This document shows positions 43,619 through 54,100 of a stretch of 64,000 nt of DNA, piece by piece; the stretch's first letter is position 1; the number at the start of each line of letters is the position of its first letter. Under the pieces are notes generated by a model. That model was not told where the DNA came from. It ran no database searches and saw only the letters and a list, made by a program, of their open reading frames with translations. The stretch lies in assembly GCA_963693305.1 (NCBI GenBank), contig OY855905.1:47269895-47333894 (forward strand). The letters run 5' to 3'. The translations under genes were made by a program, and so were the position numbers. The DNA is from Meandrina meandrites (lineage: Eukaryota; Cnidaria; Anthozoa; Scleractinia; Meandrinidae).

Positions 43619-46600
43619 TGAAGGGTGAATGACCTACCTGGTGGGGGTGGGGGACCAGCAGTAGTTGGAGGTGGCGGAGTTACTGTAAAAGGAAAGAAAA
43701 AAACAGACAGCAGCAATTCAGAGACTAAAAGAAATTTTGCCTAACTGTTATTATCGGACGTGATGACAAGAATCACTCAAAATACTTTTCAGTTTTTATT
43801 AGTGTTGGTAAACTTCCTGAATTCTACAACATTCACTTTTTATCTGCCCCGAATCTGTGTTGGAATTGCATGGTATAAAGAATTAGGTTCCCCCTGGGAT
43901 GACACGTAAGGCGTTATGGAAATATGTGCGTAAAAGGTAAAGTAAAACAACAGTTTTGGGTTATCATTTGCCGTAGAAATATTCTGTTGTGTTCTGTTTA
44001 TAGTTGTTTGTTTGTTTTTAATTTACGCTAGCCGGTTTTCACTTTGAATGAAGTGTCAGAAACGAATCATGTATTAACGTATAACAAACAACAGGTCGGT
44101 CAAAGTTGATGGGATATATACTTACTGGAGGAGCAACTTCCCGGAGCCAACAGGAAATCGTCTATTGCGATGTCACCCTGATAACTGCTTCCCCGTATCC
44201 CTTCAAATGTAACCTGCAATCATAAAAGAGATATGGCTAAGTTAGTGTGTAAAAATAAAGTAATACCCCTTTCACATCAAAGCTTAAACTTGTTTAAATG
44301 TTGTTTAGTTAAACACGGTTTAAAAATTGTTTTCTTCATGGAAGTTGCCGACTGATGTTTATCGACTTCAAATTTAGCACAATGAAAGCACAAGTTAGAG
44401 CATACTTGAACCCTATGTAAAATTTAGTCTGTCAGCTGTCTGTTGCTGATTTTCATTTTCTTAAACCTGGTTTAACTAAACATGTTTTGTTGGTGTGAAT
44501 CAGGTTTAAGTAATGATAAGCAATTTAGCCATTTTAAAACCTTAACACTCAGATACACAAATAGCTTTCCCTCTCGTAATATGCCATATGGTCGCTCTCT
44601 ACAGCTGAGTGGAGTGTTTTTTCCACCATTGCCTTGACTCTAGACCTAACTTAAGCGGGTAAAGATATCTCCCGATATTTGTATTCCTGAAGGCCGGTTT
44701 AACAGGTCCCGTGTAGTCCTCTTATTTATTGCCCCTGACCGCGCGAAAGACTAAAAAACGTGGAAAGTCGGCATTTTGAGACGAAAACTTTGCATTATAA
44801 ATCCCTTATTAAGCATTGTAGTATGCATTGTTGCTGTACGTTTCTGCTCCTCATTTGGATATTGACCATTCTCGTTCCCAGAGGCCGCGATCCTTCTGGT
44901 CTGCGCCAGGAATCGAGACCTCTGACCGCTCCCAATTTCTGAGCATGCGCAGAGTACTCGTTCTGTGTTTTTCAGCCAATCAGATTTGTCATATTTGACA
45001 ATGAGTCCGTGAATCGCGGACTTCCGGTTTTGTAAGCGGCCAGAGGTCTCGATTCCTGGCGCAGACCAGAAGAATCGCGGCCTCTGGGAACGACAATGGA
45101 TATTGACTCGTCCTTCGGGCTCTCCGACCTACTATAGGACTCGTAACAATATACAGTGATACTTCACACTAAAATGTCTAAAAATATATATGTACTGGAT
45201 GTTAAATTTTTAACAGGCACTACTCTTGTCATTTTAACGGTTCGCGTGCGATTACTGTTTTTACTTTTTTGGATAAACCTAAAGCTATCTATTGTGGCCT
45301 GCGAGTATTTTACAACACGTCTCCAAAAGACCAAGATAAACGCTGAGTAAAAAAAACGGCACGCAATGCATGCAGAAGCGATGACGTTTCACAAGGGGTC
45401 TTTAATAATTTTCAGGACATTTGTGCTGAGTGATCATGTTTAACAAAAGTTGCGTTATCTTGGCGTGACATCCGATATACGGTATACAATGCAGCATCAA
45501 AAGCTGTCTTGAAATTGCTTACACCTTTTGTTTTAAAAGAATGGAAAGATTTCTGTTTACTAAATCTAATAGAACTCATCAAATATAATTTGTCTCTTAT
45601 ATTTTATACTTTAAATTAGTCCTATCTAAATTCCCAGGAGTATTTTGCTTTGAGTTCTACGCGACGATTTCTTGTAGAGTTCGGTTCGGTCGATCGCAAC
45701 AGACAACAGCTCCCGTCCACTCGCACGGCGACATTAAGCGATGACATGACGTCATCGGTAAAAAAGGCACCTTGATACCATGATAAGTTCACATCAAATC
45801 TTCAGTAAGCCAAGAAATAGAAGAATATAGAAGTCTCGTTTTTACGTTCAGATGGCAGTTTGAAAACCTCACTTACCGCGAACTTTCCTGATAGGTTTAC
45901 ATCTATAGCAGCTTTCAGCCAGATGTTCCCCTTATTCCCACTTGCAGTGAACACGTATTTTCCATTTATGATCACTTTCAGTGCCCCAATGCTTCCACCA
46001 TACATATGATAGTAGAACTTAAGGCACATGTTCCCGCTGAATTGCAGCTTGGGGGTGTTTAATTTTGCATTGTCACCTGGCCGTCGAGGACTTGATGTTT
46101 CTATATACATGTAATATCCTGTAAAGGAAAATAGTTGAGAAATGTACAACTGTTAAAACATTACCGTTTAAATAAGCTCGTCTTTAGCTGTTTATAGATC
46201 GCGCTTTTCTCGGTATTCTGTTACCCAGAAAATAATTTATGCTATATGGTCTAAACGTTTAACTGAAAAATCTCACGTTAGGGTATTTTATCCCACCTTA
46301 TCCGATTGCGGTTGAAATAGTTGTTTCCAATTGGAATTTCTTCATTGTTTTTATTGTTTTAATAAAGAGTTCCTGGTATACGAGTTATACTTTATGGAAA
46401 TGGAGGAGAGAGATGAAGCAAAGGAAGATATTTCATACCACTTCCAGAAGTGTGGTCGGCAGATGGGCCTGTTTGATAAGACGAAGTGCCTCCCTTATTT
46501 CGCGTCCAGTCAAACTTATCATTGCTCTCCTGAAGAAATCCGCAAATGTCACTGTCAAAGTCGCAACGAACGGCTGAAAGAATGAGGCAACTATTTTAAA

Positions 46601-46653
<53 letters not shown>

Positions 46654-49600
46654 TAATAATAAATTTATTATCGTATTAAAAGGTTATACCGTGTCAAAAG
46701 GTTATTATCGTGTCATCGTGTCAAAAGACGTTCCATATTCATAGAACCGGTTATATCATATTCAAGACCTATTAAACTAAACTGACACCATGTTTCCTTT
46801 TGTTATAACCCTCGGATGTACAAGCTAACTAATGATTACCTCCTGTATTTTTTTTTAGTAAGGCAAATATTTTTTTTAGTAAGGCAAATATTTCAAGCTA
46901 CAAGCTTGCCAGTTTACAAGAACGTATAATTTTGTGTGGCTGTGACGTCACATAATATCATAGGAGTTTTATTAAGTCCGCCATCTTCCATCTGCAAACT
47001 TACATTTTATTTTATTTTTTAGGAAGTCAAGAAATGACGGAAATTGATACAAAATGAAGCTAAAATGAAGCTAACGGAATAAAAAATGCACCAATTCTGC
47101 AATTTTGCTGAGGGGAACTGGAAAAAAAAAAATGAAGAATCTCGTCGACTAAAATTCGCTTGTTATAAAAAGCATTTAGTTGGCAATTGAGGAATCAATT
47201 TCTCGAGGAGAACCTACCTACTGCAGGCGGAGGTGCGGCTGTTGTAGCAGGGGGAGACACAGTTGAACCTAAATTGGAGTAAAAAATTACGAAACAAAGG
47301 CTTTACAGGGAGATAGTAAATTCCAGGTTCACCTCCAAAACTTATGAATAGTTTGTCGTTTTCGATCAATTTCCTATGCCATTATCTTTTGTAATTAACC
47401 TGCTCCCTTTATTTAAATAAATAGTGAACTATTATTTTAAGGTTGTCGTCGATTTTAATTATCTATATTTTATGGGCTTATCTTTTTCAATGATTCTTTG
47501 TCTTTGTTGTTGTTGTGTTGTTTCAAGTTCACCCTTTTGTATATCCTAAGCAAAGAAACTTGCATCACATCATGCCAACTTAGATTTCATCGATAAAAGT
47601 AATAATTTTATCGCCAATAGCATTTATCATCATAGAAATAATTGCACTTTTAAGAAACAATGTGTTTTAGCACCTGCGGGCAAATGAGGCATCAACTTAA
47701 ATCAAGTTAAATTGACCACCATGGATAATATAGAATAGCATCTTTCCCCGAGTGTTTGACCTTCTACGGTTAATTTATATTACCAATGTCAACTTCAAGT
47801 TGATGATAAGCTTAGATGTAACATTATCAGCAGAGGACTTGTTTTAAAGGTTGGTGCATTAACCATTTATGGTGTCGTTTTTAAATAACTTGTAGAACTT
47901 GCAATAACTAACCACATCCTCCTCCTCCTCCTCCACCTCCTCCTCCACCACCTATTTCCTCCAGCAACACATTGTCTATAGCAGCATCTCCAGTATAACT
48001 GCTTCCACGTATTCCTTCGAATGTTAGCTAAAGAAAAATTAAAGAACTCTGTTAATGAATGCCTTCATTTGGTAAAAGTTGGGTATACAAAAATCAATAT
48101 ATAAAGCTCATATTAACGAATGTGAACTAGAAATATATATTTCAACGAATGGAGAAACTAGATGATGATCACATCACATTTTTCAACAGACAGCTAACTT
48201 TCTGAACAACTTTTGCCTTGTGTATTGTTGAGCAATAATTGGTAGCACATGGCGGGTGCACTTATTCTCTGTTAGCTGACTTAAACTACAAACAATCTTG
48301 TGTACAAATAACCCCATTTCATACGCCACAGTCTACGCCCGATCATTTTTAGTTCGCTTAGGCCCGGTTTAAACGTCGCATTTTGCATTCGCCGAATCAA
48401 ATTGCCGAATTAAGTGCATGTAAAATGCGACGTTACAAAAAACAATTAAATGCAGGAGATTTGAATTAAATGCGAGTTCAGTCGAATGTTTAACTGTTCC
48501 AGTCGAATATTTTATTTGATTTATATTTTACCCATAACTCCACAGTCTTAACTCCTTAGTCTTATATTTAACTCCACAGCGATTTAATCGAAATCAGACA
48601 TACAGATTTTTTTATTCTTTTATATCTGATTTGCAGTACATCATTGTTTCACATATACGGGAAGACCGTTACACAAATGAGCGATTTTTGAGCTCGGTAC
48701 TACTTGCATTTTGTGGGAGGCGCGGTGGCCTAATGGTTAGTGCGCTGGACTCCGGATCGGGCGGTCCGGGTTCGAGCCCTTGCCGGGGCACTGCGTTGTG
48801 TTCTTGGGCAAGATACTTTACTCGCATCGTGCCTCTCTCCACCCAGGTGTATAAATGCGTACAGAAGACTGGCAAGAAGTTGAAAAAACAATACGGCAGC
48901 TGTTGATACTAGTACGTGTGGTTCGTGCATCGCATACCAAATTTTTTTATATCAGATTGTCGAGGAAGCTGTTCATTGCCGTTCGTAGCCGTTCTTTGCG
49001 GAACAACAACGTGAAATGAATAAATTCTGCGTATTGTGGACAACATGAACCACGACAGATAATTTAGAAGTGAACGCTCTCTTTACGTGTTCAGTTATAG
49101 TGCTGATATAAATGAAGCACGAACACTTTGTTGATGCTAATCTTTACCTCTGAAGCTCCCGGTTCAGTTATGTCAACCGTTGCTCGATTCCACTGGTTTC
49201 CTTGGTTGCCTGACTTTGTAAATATTTTCTTTTGTCCAACATACACGTTAAGTGTTCCCATTGTGCCGCCGTACATATGATAGTGGAAGGACAAGCGCTT
49301 TTTAGTGCTGAATGACAAACCACTTTTCACAAGCTTTGCATTGTCTCCTTGTACTCTTGGAGACGAAGTCTCGATGTACACGTAGCTCCCTGCCAAATGA
49401 CAGCATTCAATAGAAAATTTAGAGCAAAAAAAAAAGGAAGGAAGGAAGGAAGGAAGGAAGGAAGGAAGGAAGGAAGGAAGGAAGGAAGGAAGGAAGGAAG
49501 GAAGGAAGGAAGGAAGGAAGGAAGGAGGGAGGGAGGGAAGGAGGGAGGGAGGGAGGGAGGAAGGAAGGAAGGAAGAAATAAAGGAAGGAAGGAAGGAAGG

Positions 49601-51098
49601 AAGGAGGGAAGGAAGGAAGGAAGGAAGGAAGGAAGGAAGGAAGAAAGGAAGGAAGGAAGGAAGGAAGGAAGGAAGGAAGGAAGGAAGGAAGGAAGGAAGG
49701 AAGGAAGGAAGGAAGGAAGGAAGGAAGGAAGGAAGGAAGGAAGGAAGGAAGGAAGGAAGGAAGGAAGGAAGGACCTGCTGCCAATGTATGTGGTTACAAA
49801 GTGGAACCCTGGTTAATGCCGTAACAACGTGCCACCAAATTCTTACCGTATATGCAGTGTGGCCCTTGAATAACAAAATAATTGACTTAGCCTTTGTTCG
49901 TGCCAAAATTAAGTGGCCGTAATAACAGAATGGCTGTATTAACTGGGTGGCCGCGAGACAGAGCTCCACCGTATGATGTAGTTCACCTGTTATACTAACA
50001 TTGTTATTTATTGCATTTATTCTTTTTAAAAATGTAAACGACTTCTACTTTTCGAGCAAACCCAACCTCTGCCTCTAGCTGCCTCTCTGTGGAAGATTTT
50101 CAGTGTCCCATTTTGAATTTTAAAATTAGCACCACAAGACCCGTGCTAATTTCCTCATTCTTACTGCCCACTTTGACAATTTATCTTTAGGATACTACAC
50201 TATTGACACATGCAACATTTAACCTTTTCCAGAGACATCTTGACTTGGCCCAGTGCTAGACGATGTTGTTCCTCCTGACCTACGAGTCCAGTCAAACTTG
50301 TCGCTCTGTGATTGACTGAATCCGCACAGATCTTTATCGAAGGAGCATTCAAATACTGCCAGGAAAGGTTAAAAGAATTGACATTTTATATATTTAACTT
50401 CTGCATGCATAATTACATTGAAAAATCATTTATAATAATGCTATATCTTGGTTTCATTAGACTGTTTAACTGCGAATTTGTACCCCGGCACCTCACATGT
50501 ACCACTCATGTCTAATAGGAATTGTAACATAACAAAAGCACTGCGCACGATTTTGATTGGCTTTTGGCACAAACCTATCAGTGGCTAGCGTAATCATAGA
50601 TCTTATCGACAATTTTCTTGAAGCCATTTACCCTTTTGGTACTGGTTACCAGTTCGCTTTAAATCTGACTCTTGTTCCTTTGAATTCTATATAACACGCT
50701 TTTCGTAGTTTGTAAACAACTTACTCACCGGTATTCCCAGGAGTCGTTGGCACGGGGGGTGAGGGAGGCGGTGGTGGCGAACCTCCTATAAACGCAACGG
50801 AAGTTTTAACTTTATATTTTTGCCTTAAAGCCAACTGTTAAGAATACTACAAGATCAAGTAAAAGGAAATGCTACTATTATTGCATTGATTGACGCCAAC
50901 TTTCTATTAGTCTTTCCACTCATTGATCGTGATTTTTACCCAGTGATTGTCATCATAGTTGCTGAGCATTGTAGATCTACGATGCGAAGTCGACTGGATC
51001 CGAAGGCTACTTTATTTTGTCAAGCTAAGAAAAGGTCATGATAAATTAGAGAACAGACGCATTTGAAGCTGGCGTTTTTTTTTTTGTTTGTTTGTTTG

Positions 51099-51129
<31 letters not shown>

Positions 51130-54100
51130 GCTTTCTTTTTTTTCGTGCAAGTGGGAGGGAAACGGAATTTGTTTAAGCCAAAAAGGTACTGACCTGCAAT
51201 CGTGGACAAAACTCTTGAGACACTACCAAATTTCCACTTATTCAGGGTACCATAACTAATGTTTTCAACCCCCCTCCACCATTTCAATGTTGTTAATGTT
51301 GTTACGTGGTCAAAACAAAGTCGGGTGAATTGCAAACCCCAGGAAACAACATTGAGCGGGGGGAGAGGGGGTAGATATTATTTACCCGCTTGTAAGCCAA
51401 GAAATTCGCGAAAAATGTATGATATTTGTTTGTCTCAACTACTTTTGTCCATGATTGAATCGTGGACAAAACTCTTGAGACACTTTACCAAATTTCCACT
51501 TATTCAGGGTACCATAACTAATGTTTTCAACCCCCCTCCCCCATTTCAATGTTGTCAATGTTGTTACGTGGTCAAAACAAAGTCGGGTGAATTGCAAACC
51601 CCAGGAAACAACATTGAGCGAGGGGAGAGGGGGTAGATATTATTTACCCGCTTGTAAGCCAAGAAATTCGCGAAAAATGTATGATATTTGTTTGTCTCAA
51701 CTACTTTTGTCCATGATTGTGGCTGTACAAAGGGCGGACAGCGTTACCTACTGGAGAAACACCAAGTGGCTAGAATAGTTTGGTCTTAAATAATTTTCTC
51801 TTTATCGACTTTTGTCAGATGCTTTCGTAATATCAGATGTAGCTTGGCGTAATTTTTAGCAGACCAGCGGGCAGCAGTTTCAGCTACCTGTCGGTAATCG
51901 TGTTGATGATAAAAATAATTGTCGTTAACTGTGGCGAAAACTTTGCCAGTTATGGCAAAAACTAAACAAAATGGTTGTAAGACAATATAACTTTGCGATT
52001 GTTAAGCTCTAGAGCGGTTTTTAATTGAGTGCCGTACGCGTAAAACTGAAAGCAATAAAAGGCAATTTCAATGGTCAACCTCAACAAAAAGTAGACTTAC
52101 AACACAACTAACCAGTGATATATCAATGGGGTAAATAAACCGATTGCCTATTGTGTTGTTAACAATCAGGGCGTAGATATATTTTCAGCAAATCGAGAAC
52201 AAAACCAATTTTAGCTCTTATTTGTATTGCTGCCCACCGCCAACGACTTCGTTCTTTTCTCTCAACTTTTAATTGATTGATCCATTTCAGTATTTGTGGA
52301 TGTATAAACAGGCTTTAATTTAAATGAATATTGTCTATGATGAAACATTCCACGCACAAAATTAATGGTATTGTCTAAAGTTAATGAATTCCAAACCTCC
52401 TCCGCCTATTCCTGTGTGTTGCTTGATCCAAGCTCGGAATTGCGTCACTCGTGCAAATACAGTGAAAAGCTGCCGTGCATTACATGATCCAGATCCCCAG
52501 CTGACGGCACCATGCAAAGTGTATGTTTTCTGATCTGCATTTAGACACACATACGGGCCTCCACTGTCACCATGGCAACCACTTAAAATGGTATTCTCAA
52601 CACCCGCGCATAACATTTGTGGAGTTAAACTTATTGAAACTAGGGAAAAAATGAAAACAAATATATTCAACGTAATGCTGTCAACAGTAGAATAAAGATA
52701 CGATCGCCGAATATTGGTTTGCACATTGAAACGAACTAATCCTGGTTATACCGAGCGCTCAATTGCAAAATCCTAATGCTGTTTATTAAGTTGGCCTTTT
52801 TTATAAAGTGGCCTCTTCACTAGAACTTGCAATACATGCAGGATTACCTCCAGATGCTTGAATCTTCTGTTTGCATTTGATATTGTCGATGGGTGGCATC
52901 ATGGCCTGCTGTAAAATGTGATATGAACTTCCCGGATGTTTGATCTTTCCCCAGCCTGGAAAAAGCAAATGAACAGTAAACATTTAAGATTCTGAGCATT
53001 CCAAATGCTTTAAAATACTAGTAAAATTTCAGCAGTGGTGACATTTGCATCTCTCTTTATGCAAAACTCAGATTTATGTTCTTCTTTGTCTAATGTAATT
53101 TCTTCTGCAATTAAGCTAGCGCTGGTTTCAACTCAATTGACTTAATTTATATAAGGCAAAGAAATAAAGTAACGTTAAATGTCTTTTGCAAAGAATCTCA
53201 AACAGCAAAACGTTACCTTGCAAATATTCCAAAGACAATTGTTAAATTTTCGGTGAGTTTTTCAAGTTGTTAGGATGACTTACTGGTGACTAGCGACTCC
53301 AATTTATACAATGCATTTTTCCTTGTAAAGACCTTCTGGAGGCAAATAACATAATTCATGTGTGCTAAAGTGGTCGTAAATTAAACGGCATGTCAAAGTC
53401 TCAACCTGTAATATAACATTTCGATCCTGTAGGAACGTCAGAGTCATGAGATGGTATGCAGATGGGATTCACCCGCTGAGAAAGCTTTACAGGCTGGCTG
53501 AGCTGAATCAACGCGATGTCACTGCTAAGTCGTGGAGAGTTGTAATTTGGATGAGAGATGATTCGTGCGGCCCCCATTTCTTCTTCTGTTCCCTCGACCG
53601 TGTTCCGATTATGGTCACCAACGACTATTTTGTAATTAGCAGCATTTCTATAAAAAGGGGAAAGAAAGTTATATGACATAGTGTGTTATAGGTATTTTAA
53701 TCCATCTAAACCCACTTGATTACTATGTATGATATCTGGTGCTAGCAATCAATTCTCTACGCCTTATCATAACTACTGGAATACCTCCTAACATTCAGTT
53801 GATCCAATAGAAAGGCTCCAACCCCGCCCCTACCTTCGATGTCCTACGAGACTCGTGTTTCCAGTACATACAATACAATACAATACAATACAATACAATA
53901 CAATACAATACAATACAATACAATACAATACAATACAATACAATACAATACAATACAATACAATACAATACAATAAAATGCAATAAAATACAATATAATG
54001 CAATGCAATACAATACAATACAATGCAATGTTTAATGTGATCATTACACTTAGCTATGGTTTCGGAGCGTCCCACAGATGCACTAGCTAGTTTTCAGGTA

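Noticed and set aside
43507..43716. Poly-Ile open frame on the minus strand
   Set aside because: It is translation of the GAT microsatellite. Only 43682-43638 is accepted as a linker exon.
49091..49969. 292-codon open frame with SFLP repeats
   Set aside because: Only its end is real coding sequence (the second MAM-A exon at 49389-49148). The rest is translation of the GGAA/TTCC microsatellite through the intron.
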